A stretch of DNA of 64,000 nt from Anaerolineales bacterium (GTDB lineage Bacteria; Chloroflexota; Anaerolineae; Aggregatilineales; J027), in contig JACKCI010000002.1 in the NCBI GenBank assembly GCA_020634155.1, positions 62,001 through 126,000 on the forward strand, written 5' to 3'. Both the position numbers and the translations under genes were made by a program. Shown here in pieces: positions 32,239 to 40,841 of this stretch (positions are counted from its first letter, which is position 1; the number at the start of each line of letters is the position of its first letter). Under the pieces are notes generated by a model. It saw nothing but the letters and a program-made list of their open reading frames with translations, was not told the DNA's origin and did no database searches.

Positions 32239-32958
32239 CTACCCCACAGGCGCATTGAGCTTGTGGCGACGGGCTTCCCAGTCAGGCATGAGGCGGGTCA
32301 GGAGGGCATAAAAAGCTGGGCCGTGATGATGCTCGACCAAATGGCACAACTCATGCACGATGACATAATCCACGCACTCTTTAGGCTTCTGGATGAGCTT
32401 TAGGTTGAGGGTAATCTTGCCCGCTGCGGTGCAGCTCCCCCACTTGCTCTCCATGCGCCGAATCTGCACAGTCGGATAGACCACCCCCAACCGCGCCAAT
32501 TGTGGATACCACGCATCAAGGCGCTCTTGGAAGATGCGCTTGGCCTGCTTGCGATACCAGCGCTCCACCCACGCCCGCACCCGCCCCGTGTTCGTGACAT
32601 CCCGCACATAAACCAAGATACGCCCGCGACTCATATAGGCTATTTCGTGATCGGTGGCGCTCTCCAGCACCTTGAGGCGATAGGCCCGCCCCAAATAATA
32701 ATGGGTCTCGCCGCTGACATACTCACGCGGGGGCTGGTCAAAGCGGTAGCGCTCGAAATCTCGCTGCTGCTGGAGAATCCACGCAGCGCGTTTACGGACA
32801 CGGCCTTCAATCACCGCTAACTCGGTCTGGGGGGGCGCTTCGACGGTGACGCGCATATCGGGGTGAACATGAATCGCCAAGGTGGTGCGCTCGGTGTAGG
32901 TCAACTCATAGCGGATGGTGGTGGTGCCGTAGTGCAGGATGTGTTCCATCTCAGTCAT
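32239..32958 (-). CDS. YgjP/M48-type metallopeptidase (DUF45)
   Basis: 239 residues. The zinc motif VIVHELCHLVEHHHGPAFYALL (His-Glu-x-x-His with a further His) follows MESKWGSCTAAGKITLNLKL, a family hallmark. The N-terminus (VHPDMRVTVEAPPQTELAVI) is also typical. The gene overlaps the hsdR stop by 8 nt; such peptidases are frequent beside type I restriction genes. Substrate unknown. Confidence 0.88.
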   Translation of the reverse strand: MTEMEHILHYGTTTIRYELTYTERTTLAIHVHPDMRVTVEAPPQTELAVIEGRVRKRAAWILQQQRDFERYRFDQPPREYVSGETHYYLGRAYRLKVLESATDHEIAYMSRGRILVYVRDVTNTGRVRAWVERWYRKQAKRIFQERLDAWYPQLARLGVVYPTVQIRRMESKWGSCTAAGKITLNLKLIQKPKECVDYVIVHELCHLVEHHHGPAFYALLTRLMPDWEARRHKLNAPVG

Positions 32959-35900
32959 TACGCTTCCGCGCTATATCAATCAGTTGGGGAATGACCGTAT
33001 CCAAGTCAAGCGACTCAAGACGGATGCCGCGCTCGTCACCGGCATCATATAAGCAATCTTCAATGGCGTTCTCCATGTCATGCTGCACATCGACGTTGGC
33101 CCGCCAGTCAGTAATCTTGAGTTGCTCAATGAGAATCTCGACCTGAATGGCAAGGTCAGCAAGGTCGTCGGTGTTGAAGCCATTGGCACCCCAGACTTCA
33201 TGCAGCACCCCATAGAAGGCCGGAGCGTGTTTGTAGTTGCGAAGGATGGGCGGCAAGGACTGGTCATGACCCTCGGCTACTTGGTCGCGCAGGGAGCGAG
33301 CCAGTTCAAGCGCTTCTAGGTCGGTGAGGCGACCCTCGCGCAGGTCTTGCAGGGTGTCGTCAATCAGGTGCGAGAATTTCTTATAGAAGGCTGGGTCTTG
33401 CTCTAGCTTCTCGATAACGGTGCGCTTCAAGCGGTTGAGGATGGCTTCGGCACGGGCGCGGTTGGTACCGAGGCGGCTCACCGTCGCATCGAAGGCCTCA
33501 CGGTCAAAGATGTCTACCGCGTCGGTGATGGGCGTCACGCCATGAGCGCTGATATGCTGGTCGAGTAGCTTGCGGACTTTCTGCTCATAATCGCGGTAGT
33601 CGATGGCCTCGGCATAGCGCAGCTTGACCACCATCCGCAGGTTGTGAAAGTAGCGGAGGTCACGCTTGTATTGGTCGATGCGGGCGGCGGGGGTGGTCTC
33701 GGCAAAGGCGACGGTACTCAAGGCCACCTTGAGGGTGCTGGCATAGGCATTCAAGGCATCATAGAATTGCTGGCGGATGTCTTCGGGTTCAAGGTGGCGC
33801 TCCATGGCCTCGTTGTCGTGGCTATCCACCCCACGAAAGACCGCCCACAGTGCCTCATACAAATCTGCCAGCCGCCCAATCTCCGCTGTAACATCGGTAA
33901 TGGTACCCGCTACGTCCTCATCATCGAAGTCGGCGAGGGCGTCATAGGTCTGGATGGCCTCGTTCAGTTCGCCCAGCACCCCGCGATAGTCAATGATGTA
34001 GCCGAATTCCTTGCCGGGGTAGAGGCGATTAACGCGGGCAATGGCTTGCAAAATGGCATGGTCTTTGAGGGGCTTGTCGATATAGAGGACGGTATTGCGC
34101 GGCTCATCGAAACCCACCAGCAGCTTATCGACCACAATCAGCAACTCCACCCCATCCTCGCGGGCAAAGTCATCAATGACGGCGGTGTTATAGCGGTCTT
34201 CGGTGGTGTGGCGCTGCATGGTACGCTTCCAAAAAGCCTGCACCGCATCTTCGTCGGGGTCATCGACTTCATCATGGCCCTCGCGGCTATCAGGGGCCGA
34301 GATGACCACCGCCGAGGTGACCATGCCAAACGCATCGAGATAGTGCTTGTACTTGAGGGCCATTGCCTTGCTGGAGGTGGCAAGTTGGGCTTTGAAGCCT
34401 TGGCCTTGGAAGGTTTTGACAAAGTGCTGAGAGAGGTCATAGGCGATTTCGGCAATGCGCTGCTCGACGTTGCTGACTTCCTCGGCGCGGCTCATCTTGC
34501 GCTTGAGGTCGGCGCGTTGGTCTTCGCTCAGGTCACGGGTGACACGCTCAAACCAGCGGTCAACCTGCTCATGATTGACCTGCATCTCGACCATGCGGCC
34601 CTCATAGAGCAAGGGAACGACAGCTTTATCACTGACCGCTTGGCGCATCGAGTATTTGTGGATGAAGCTGCCGAATTGGCGGGCGGTGTTCTTCTCGCGC
34701 TGGGTGAGGGGTGTACCCGTGAAGCCGATATAGCAGCCGTGCGTGAAGACCTGCCGCATCTGGGCATGAATCTCACCATATTGACCGCGATGGCCCTCAT
34801 CGACCAGCACAAAAACATTCGGGTTGGGGTCGCTACCCTTTTCGCGGGCGACAGTGGCAAATTTATTGATAACGGTGGCGATAATGTCGGCCCCTGCGCT
34901 CTGCACCAACTCCAGCAGGTGCTGACCGGAATTGGCGCGGACGACCTGCTTGCCACAAGCGAGGAAGGTCTTGGAAATCTGCTGGTCGAGGTTGATGCGG
35001 TCTGTTACCAGAATCACACGCGGGTTGGTAATGTTGGGGTGCAGGGCTAGGGCCTTGGCGAGCATGACCATCGTCAGGGATTTGCCACTGCCGGTGGTGT
35101 GCCAGATAATGCCACCCGTGCGCTCCCCCTGTGGGTTAAGATGAGCCACACGGTCAACGGTAGCCTTGACTGCATAATACTGCTGATAGCGGGCGATTTT
35201 CTTGACCCCGCCGTCATAGACAATGTATTGATAGGTCAATTCCAGCAGGCGCGACGGCTCCAACAAGCTGACAAGGGTCTGGTCTTGGAGGGTGGGCAGG
35301 CGCGGGCCACGCTCGGCTTGAAAGCGCAGGTAGTCGGCATGGTCACGCCAGTCATAGAGACGGGCTTGGGTGGCCGAGTCGCGGGGGGTGTTGATCAGGC
35401 GCTGGACACGCACCTCATGGGCGTCGGGGTCGGGTTGCTCTTGCCATGTGGCCCAGTAGTCTTTATTGGCACCCGTTGCGGCATAGCGGGCATGATTGAC
35501 ACTGAGAGCCAGTAGCAACTGGGCATAGATAAACAGGTGCGGGATTTCTTGCTCGCCTTGATTGCGGAGCATCTGGCTGACGGCTTCCTCATAGGGCAGG
35601 CCGCCTTGGGCCGTCTGCAAATCGGGGCGCTTGCATTCGATAACGGCGAAGGGGATGCCATTGACAAAGCACACCACATCGGGGCGGCGCGTTTCATGGC
35701 TCCCCCGACGCTCGACGCTATATTCTTCGGTGACATGATAGACATTGTTGGCGGGGTGCTGCCAGTCGATATAGTGCAGGGAGAAGCTGCGGGTATCGCC
35801 CTTGATGGTCTGGGGCAAGGAAGTGCCGAGGGTCAGCAACTCGTAGACCTGTGCGCTGGTAGGAACCAAGCCCTGTAGGGGGATGTCGGTCAGTTTGCGG

Positions 35901-36136
35901 AGGGCGTCACGGAGGGCGGAGTCGGTGAAGGCGTAGGCTTGGCCTTGGTAGGTGTAGTGGTTATGCTGGTGGAGCCAGTTGGTCAGCACGTCGGTCAAGA
36001 TGACCGCATCGCGCCGCCCACCGCGCAGGTCGAGGGCCTCGGCGGGGGTCAGGTAGGTATAACCCAAGGCCATCAGGACATGCAGGGCGGGAATTTGAGA
36101 ACTGAGCAATTCGCTATAGTCGGGGGGGATGGTCAT
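32951..36136 (-). CDS. hsdR: Type I restriction enzyme R subunit
   Basis: 1061 residues. The endonuclease core is RPDVVCFVNGIPFAVIECKRP (Asp, Glu-x-Lys) near 150-170. Walker A HTTGSGKS lies near 345, the DEGH box in LVDEGHRGQYG, and helicase motif III as IGFTGTPL, with YIDKPLKDHAILQAIARVNR later. The long C-terminal helical part binds the methylase core. It cuts unmodified DNA after translocation. Transcribed in the order hsdM-hsdS-hsdR with hsdM first. Confidence 0.93.
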   Translation of the reverse strand: MTIPPDYSELLSSQIPALHVLMALGYTYLTPAEALDLRGGRRDAVILTDVLTNWLHQHNHYTYQGQAYAFTDSALRDALRKLTDIPLQGLVPTSAQVYELLTLGTSLPQTIKGDTRSFSLHYIDWQHPANNVYHVTEEYSVERRGSHETRRPDVVCFVNGIPFAVIECKRPDLQTAQGGLPYEEAVSQMLRNQGEQEIPHLFIYAQLLLALSVNHARYAATGANKDYWATWQEQPDPDAHEVRVQRLINTPRDSATQARLYDWRDHADYLRFQAERGPRLPTLQDQTLVSLLEPSRLLELTYQYIVYDGGVKKIARYQQYYAVKATVDRVAHLNPQGERTGGIIWHTTGSGKSLTMVMLAKALALHPNITNPRVILVTDRINLDQQISKTFLACGKQVVRANSGQHLLELVQSAGADIIATVINKFATVAREKGSDPNPNVFVLVDEGHRGQYGEIHAQMRQVFTHGCYIGFTGTPLTQREKNTARQFGSFIHKYSMRQAVSDKAVVPLLYEGRMVEMQVNHEQVDRWFERVTRDLSEDQRADLKRKMSRAEEVSNVEQRIAEIAYDLSQHFVKTFQGQGFKAQLATSSKAMALKYKHYLDAFGMVTSAVVISAPDSREGHDEVDDPDEDAVQAFWKRTMQRHTTEDRYNTAVIDDFAREDGVELLIVVDKLLVGFDEPRNTVLYIDKPLKDHAILQAIARVNRLYPGKEFGYIIDYRGVLGELNEAIQTYDALADFDDEDVAGTITDVTAEIGRLADLYEALWAVFRGVDSHDNEAMERHLEPEDIRQQFYDALNAYASTLKVALSTVAFAETTPAARIDQYKRDLRYFHNLRMVVKLRYAEAIDYRDYEQKVRKLLDQHISAHGVTPITDAVDIFDREAFDATVSRLGTNRARAEAILNRLKRTVIEKLEQDPAFYKKFSHLIDDTLQDLREGRLTDLEALELARSLRDQVAEGHDQSLPPILRNYKHAPAFYGVLHEVWGANGFNTDDLADLAIQVEILIEQLKITDWRANVDVQHDMENAIEDCLYDAGDERGIRLESLDLDTVIPQLIDIARKRND

Positions 36137-36145
36137 GCGCGACTC

Positions 36146-37420
36146 CTAGTCGTCATCCACTTGCACACGGATTTCACCTGTCAGTAGGCGTTGCATCAGG
36201 CCTTTTTTCTGAAGTTGGAGCTGAGATTTTACTTTTTGATATTCCTCAATTTCTGCATCACAGACCTCTAAGACCCGTGCAACCTGTTCCTGCTCAAGCA
36301 ATCTGGGGACAAGAAATTTCAGTTTAACGAAATCGCGTTTTGAAAGTTCAATGAAGGTACTGCCGCTTGAATAACGCACTAGCTGATTCTTATTGAAAGA
36401 AAACAAATAGTAAAGGAACTCAGAGTTATAACGTTCCGATGGTGTCAGGTTTTTGAATCCCTGATTAGTTGCCATTGGAACCTTGTTAATCGCAGAATCA
36501 CCAACGGTTGCTCTTGTGCAGATCAAGATTGAGAATGGGTCAAGAAGAACTGCTGAACTGGCTTGGAGACCTTGCTCAGTAATTTGTCTTTCGGTCCGCT
36601 CAATGTACCTAGAAGCCAATGAAGTAATTTCCGAAGGCGTTACCCACAAAATTGTACCATTCCAATAATTGGGATTATTGGTATCTGGGGTTCCCCCTGA
36701 TGTAACTTTACCCATAGCATTAATGGATACTTCCAGCCACTCCTCCCCCTCAAACTCAGGGAAGCGGACGGCACCCGTGAGGAGGCGCTGCATGAGGCCC
36801 TGCTTGCGGTGTTGGAGGGCGGCGATGAGTTGCTCGGTGAGGGTAATGGCGGCGTCCCATGTGCTGAGGATGGCGGCGATTTTGCGCTGTTCGGCAAGGG
36901 GGGGGAGTGGGATAAGTAAAGAAGTAATTGTTTCTTGACTAATACTGGTCTGGGCCGTTATCTTCGCTTGTGCCCCAATCTGTTTACGGGCAATAGGGGA
37001 TGCAAAGTATTCCACTAGGTATGCAGGAGCCGCGTATTCTAACCTTGTGCGTACTCTTATCATGTTAGTCTCGAAGACAGTACGTAGTGGGACGTTTTCG
37101 ACAAGTACCGCCTTACCTATACCTTCTGGTTTAACAGAAACCCTGTTAAACAAAATATCTCCGTCGTGCAACAGATAACGTTGTTCCTCTTCAGAAGTTA
37201 TCGAAACCAGTCTAGAGAAAGCAAAGTTGGCCCGCAGCCCTGAATATAGCCCATTGATGTCGAATAAACGGGCATCCCCAACCCCAATGTCATCTGGGGA
37301 TTTATATAAGCCGTTGGTGGGACCATGCTCAATAAGGTCAGCAAATTCTACCAATATCCAATGTTTAGGGAGGCTACCTATTAATTTGGCTCTATATCCA
37401 GTATATGGTTTTAAAGTCAT
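36146..37420 (-). CDS. hsdS: Type I restriction specificity subunit
   Basis: 424 residues with two target-recognition domains. Each is followed by the conserved coiled region: IPLPPLAEQRKIAAILSTWD near 175 and VPRLLEQEQVARVLEVCD near 370. Each half ends with KxGLMQRLLTG. This two-TRD layout recognises a bipartite sequence that cannot be read from sequence alone. It ends 10 bp before hsdR. Confidence 0.92.
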   Translation of the reverse strand: MTLKPYTGYRAKLIGSLPKHWILVEFADLIEHGPTNGLYKSPDDIGVGDARLFDINGLYSGLRANFAFSRLVSITSEEEQRYLLHDGDILFNRVSVKPEGIGKAVLVENVPLRTVFETNMIRVRTRLEYAAPAYLVEYFASPIARKQIGAQAKITAQTSISQETITSLLIPLPPLAEQRKIAAILSTWDAAITLTEQLIAALQHRKQGLMQRLLTGAVRFPEFEGEEWLEVSINAMGKVTSGGTPDTNNPNYWNGTILWVTPSEITSLASRYIERTERQITEQGLQASSAVLLDPFSILICTRATVGDSAINKVPMATNQGFKNLTPSERYNSEFLYYLFSFNKNQLVRYSSGSTFIELSKRDFVKLKFLVPRLLEQEQVARVLEVCDAEIEEYQKVKSQLQLQKKGLMQRLLTGEIRVQVDDD

Positions 37421-37495
37421 CTAATAAAACCCTTGCGATAATATGGTCTTAACAAACAGGCTCTAGGAGCTTACCCAGTCGCAATCATCTTTGTC

Positions 37496-39013
37496 TTAAT
37501 CATCCAACCCCAACTCCCGAAGATAGGCTTGCATCTGGGCTTCGACATCAGCCAGTTTGCCGCGCAGGTCACGAATCTCGGCATTCACAGCGCTCATGTC
37601 CACCAAGTCCTCGGCCTCGAAGGTGTCCACATAGCGCGGAATGTTGAGGTTGTAGTCATTCGCTTGGATTTCGGCGGCCTCGGCAAGATAGGCATAGCGC
37701 TCCACCGTCTGGCGTTGGCGGTAGGTGGTCAAGATGCGCTCGATGTCTGGGGGGCGTAAGCGGTTCTGGTTGGAGCCAGCTTCAAAGTCACGGCTGGCGT
37801 CGATGAACAGGACGCGCTTATCGGGGCGGTTGCGCTTGAAAATCAGGATGGCGGCGGGGATGCCTGTGCCATAGAACAGGTTGGGCGGCAGGCCAATCAC
37901 GGCATCGAGCAGGTTCTCGTCAATAAGCTGCTGGCGGATTTTGCCCTCGGCGGCTCCCCGAAACAAGACCCCATGCGGCACAATCACGCCGACGCGCCCG
38001 TTCTGGCTGGGTTCGGTGTAGGTGGTCTCAATCATGTGGGTAATGAAGGCATAATCGCCCTTGCTTTTGGGGGGCAGTCCGCGCCAAAAACGCTTATAGC
38101 GGTCACTCTCGGCCTCCTCTGCGCCCCATTTGTCGAGCGAGAAGGGGGGATTAGCGACCACGACATTGAAGCGCATCAGGCTATCGCCTTCGAGCAGTTG
38201 GGGGTGGCGGATGGTGTCATTCCACTGGATAGCCCCGCGGTTGAGGTTGGCATTGTGCAAAAACATGTTCATCATCGCCAGCGCCCATGTCGAGCCGTTG
38301 CTTTCCTGTCCATAAATGGCGTAGTTGGGCGAGCCGACCTCCTCCGCGCATTTGATGAGCAGGGAGCCAGAGCCACAAGCGGGGTCACAGATGCGCTCAC
38401 CAGATTGGGGGGCCAGCAGCTTGGCGAGCAGGCGCGAGACTTCGGGCGGGGTATAGAACTCGCCCGCTTTTTTGCCCGCCCCGGCGGCGAACTTGCCGAT
38501 AAGGTATTCGTAGGCGTTGCCGATGACATCAAGGCCGTTGATGCGCGAGGGCCGCATGTCGAGGCGGGGGTCGGCAAAGTCATTGAGCAGATTCTTGAGG
38601 CGGCTGTTGCGTTGCTGGGTCTTGCCGAGGTGGGACTCGGAGTTGAAGTCGATGTTACGAAAGACGCCTTCGAGCTTGTCTTTGTTGGCCTGCTCAATGG
38701 CATCGAGAGCCTTGTTGATAATCTCGCCAAGGTTGGGGGCGTTGCGCTGCTCATAGAGGCTGTCGAAGTCACACCCATCGGGGATGACAAAGCGCTCACG
38801 TTCCAAGCGGCGGCGGATACGGTCTGCGTTGTCGCCTAATTCTTGTTGGTAGGCGGCGTATTTGTCGGCCCAGACATCCGAGATGTATTTGAGGAACAGC
38901 ATCACGAGGATGTAGTTCTTGTACTCGGTGGGATCGACGGTGCCGCGAAAGGTGTCGCAGGCTTTCCAGAGAATGGCGTTGATTTCGTCTTGGCTAATCG
39001 GGTTGGTCATCAT
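37496..39013 (-). CDS. hsdM: Type I restriction methylase subunit
   Basis: 505 residues. An N-terminal helical domain (ILWKACDTFRGTVDPTEYKN) leads to the N6-adenine methylase domain with SAM motif DPACGSGSLLIKCAEEVG and catalytic NPPF (VVANPPFSLDKW). The C-terminal helix carries VDMSAVNAEIRDLRGKLADV. The gene heads the hsd operon, with about 300 bp to the divergent Crp/Fnr gene. Confidence 0.94.
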   Translation of the reverse strand: MMTNPISQDEINAILWKACDTFRGTVDPTEYKNYILVMLFLKYISDVWADKYAAYQQELGDNADRIRRRLERERFVIPDGCDFDSLYEQRNAPNLGEIINKALDAIEQANKDKLEGVFRNIDFNSESHLGKTQQRNSRLKNLLNDFADPRLDMRPSRINGLDVIGNAYEYLIGKFAAGAGKKAGEFYTPPEVSRLLAKLLAPQSGERICDPACGSGSLLIKCAEEVGSPNYAIYGQESNGSTWALAMMNMFLHNANLNRGAIQWNDTIRHPQLLEGDSLMRFNVVVANPPFSLDKWGAEEAESDRYKRFWRGLPPKSKGDYAFITHMIETTYTEPSQNGRVGVIVPHGVLFRGAAEGKIRQQLIDENLLDAVIGLPPNLFYGTGIPAAILIFKRNRPDKRVLFIDASRDFEAGSNQNRLRPPDIERILTTYRQRQTVERYAYLAEAAEIQANDYNLNIPRYVDTFEAEDLVDMSAVNAEIRDLRGKLADVEAQMQAYLRELGLDD

Positions 39014-39310
39014 ACCTCGTCGGGTTGGTTGGGTGTGTGCGCTGGGATGGTGCCTGTGTGTGCTGGTTGATTACTGGTTATTGATTGGAGAGTGTATATC
39101 GGACTGCGTGAGTTTGCAAAAATGGGGGACGTTGGGGTATGAGGGTGGGGTACCCATCAAATCAATTACAAAAATTGTTATTACCCTATTTTGTTGGGGG
39201 TAGACCAGCTTTGCACTCCACCAAATTGGGGATTGCCACAGCTTCCATTAGGGTATATATCAAGTAGCCGCTATAATGATGATATGGACAACTGAGTTTG
39301 GGGTAGCATC
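39014..39310. promoter_or_regulatory. Divergent intergenic region between hsdM and the first Crp/Fnr gene
   Basis: A TATAAT -10 element at 39272-39277 faces the regulator gene; no good -35 is visible, so activation is likely. The hsdM side shows no clear promoter by eye. No gene is seen here. Confidence 0.45.
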
Positions 39311-39973
39311 ATGGTCGTTAGTATAGCCGAATTAAGAACCCTCAAAGCGTTTGACCGTTTCAGCGACGAACAGCTAGGGTCAATAATCCCGTTGATGCGT
39401 CGTCAGGCCTATAGCCCCGGCGAATTGATATTCTTAGAAGGTGAACCGTCACAGGGTATTTGGTTTATTCTGCAAGGGCGTGTTCGGATTGTCAAACAAT
39501 CCATGCAAGGGCGCGTACAGGCCTTGTGTATCAGCAATCGGGGCAAGTGCTTCGGTGGGTGTCCCCTATTTGATGAGGCTCTTAACCCCGCCAATGCCCA
39601 AGCGTTGGATGATGTTGTGCTGTGCTTCCTTCCTAACGATGTCATTGAACAACACGCCGATATGAGCATTCTCTGGACGATGCTGGAAGTCTACAGCCAG
39701 CGGATTGACCATCTATCTCATCTGGCTCAAAGCCTGAGCGGAACACCCGTTTTTGCACGCATCAACGAATATCTTGCGACACACCATGAACACGGTGTTG
39801 TGAATTTGACTCAAGAAAAACTCGCGGAGACCATCGGCTCGGTGCGTGAGGTCGTTTCTCGACATCTTACTTGTTTGGAAAAAGAAGGGTTGATACAGAT
39901 TGAGCCGGGGCGTATCACGGTACTGGAACCAAAGAGCCTGCGCTGTGGCTGTATTGCTTTAGATGTGACTTAG
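39311..39973 (+). CDS. Crp/Fnr-family regulator 1 (Cys-rich)
   Basis: 220 residues. A cyclic-nucleotide-binding-type beta-roll (LIFLEGEPSQGIWFILQGRV) and a C-terminal winged helix (LTQEKLAETIGSVREVVSRH) with the RExxSR recognition pattern of Crp-type factors. The sensor domain contains four Cys (ALCISNRGKCFGGC and VVLCFL), and the tail has CGC, so redox or NO sensing through thiols or a cluster is conceivable. It lies just upstream of a second Crp/Fnr gene and the nos cluster; both promoters downstream carry Crp-type sites. Confidence 0.85.
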   Translation: MVVSIAELRTLKAFDRFSDEQLGSIIPLMRRQAYSPGELIFLEGEPSQGIWFILQGRVRIVKQSMQGRVQALCISNRGKCFGGCPLFDEALNPANAQALDDVVLCFLPNDVIEQHADMSILWTMLEVYSQRIDHLSHLAQSLSGTPVFARINEYLATHHEHGVVNLTQEKLAETIGSVREVVSRHLTCLEKEGLIQIEPGRITVLEPKSLRCGCIALDVT

Positions 39974-40006
39974 CTCACAGTTTTTGCCATACAGTGCATT
40001 TACAAT
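39964..40006 (+). promoter_or_regulatory. Class II Crp/Fnr-type promoter of regulator 2
   Basis: TGTGACTTAGCTCACA (39964-39979), centre 39971.5, matches TGTGA-N6-TCACA exactly. TACAAT at 40001-40006 is a good -10 and places the start near 40013, so the site is centred at -41.5, the classic class II activator position. The site overlaps the regulator 1 stop codon. Confidence 0.75.
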
Positions 40007-40039
40007 GCAAAGGTACCGTGAACAGATGGAGCGACCTAG

Positions 40040-40732
40040 ATGGACATTCCAGTTGAAGATATTCGCCAAATCCCCATCTTCACCTCATCATCCCAGCAGA
40101 TGGCAGCCTGTTTAGCCAAAGCAGTGACGCTTGTCACCTACCCGCGTGGGACGCTGCTATATGAACAAGGGTCGCCACCGACTGGTTTATATATCATCAA
40201 AAGTGGCTATGTTACACTATTCCGCCAGTCGCAAAAAAGTTCGCAGATTCTTGCTATTGTCAGGCCCACCCAATGCCTCGGTGGTGAATCACTACCGAGC
40301 AACCTGCCTAGCCCATATACTGCAAAGGCGGTCTCGACGGTTCAGGCGTTTTACATTACCCCCAGCCAACTTAGCATTCTCTTAAAGGAGAATCCCGATT
40401 TTTTGGTGGCCTTTCTGGAGATTATGACCAGTCGCCTGCGTCAGCTTGCCAAGTTAGTGCATGACCTTGCGTTTCGCAGTGTGGCCTCACGCCTAGCAGG
40501 GGTCTTGCTCAACCTTGCTGAGGCCGACGGTAATATGACATCTGACGGTTGGCTAGTTCCCCATATCCTCTCGCGCAAGAACCTAGCAGAGGCCACTGGC
40601 ACCGCCCGTGAAGTTGTGCATCGAATCCTCAAACAATTTGAGCAAGATGGCTTGATTCGCCAATTGGGTCAAGCCTTTATTATTCTTGACCCCGACGCCC
40701 TCATTGCCATTGCTGCAGAGGAAGCCCGTTAG
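40040..40732 (+). CDS. Crp/Fnr-family regulator 2
   Basis: 230 residues. Effector domain with GTLLYEQGSPPTGLYIIKSG; the dimer helix is LRQLAKLVHDLAFRSVASRL; HTH is LSRKNLAEATGTAREVVHRI with RExxxR contacts, consistent with TGTGA-type operators found at 39964 and 40750. It lacks the Cys set of FNR, resembling DNR/NnrR-type regulators that respond to NO. It probably controls the nos genes immediately downstream. Confidence 0.85.
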   Translation: MDIPVEDIRQIPIFTSSSQQMAACLAKAVTLVTYPRGTLLYEQGSPPTGLYIIKSGYVTLFRQSQKSSQILAIVRPTQCLGGESLPSNLPSPYTAKAVSTVQAFYITPSQLSILLKENPDFLVAFLEIMTSRLRQLAKLVHDLAFRSVASRLAGVLLNLAEADGNMTSDGWLVPHILSRKNLAEATGTAREVVHRILKQFEQDGLIRQLGQAFIILDPDALIAIAAEEAR

Positions 40733-40749
40733 CAATTTCCTCCCCCAAG

Positions 40750-40765
40750 TGTGACTTAGGTTACA
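40750..40765 (+). promoter_or_regulatory. Crp/Fnr-type operator upstream of nosZ
   Basis: TGTGACTTAGGTTACA, one mismatch from a perfect dyad and sharing 10 leading bases with the site at 39964. It lies 77 bp before the nosZ ATG. A weak -10 (CATCAT/ATAAAA, about 40787-40796) would again put it near -41.5. Confidence 0.65.
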
Positions 40766-40841
40766 GTCTCGCTCCGTATTTGGCGACATCATAAAAGCAA
40801 AACTTCGGACTTTTAGTAGCCAAACACAGGAGAAACGCCTG

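Noticed and set aside
33644..35050. A 468-codon open frame on the + strand opposite hsdR
   Set aside because: It is the antisense shadow of a GC-biased hsdR; no RBS, low-complexity Gly/Val composition and no family resemblance.
37973..38839. A 288-codon open frame on the + strand opposite hsdM
   Set aside because: Antisense shadow of a clearly identified methylase gene with intact motifs.
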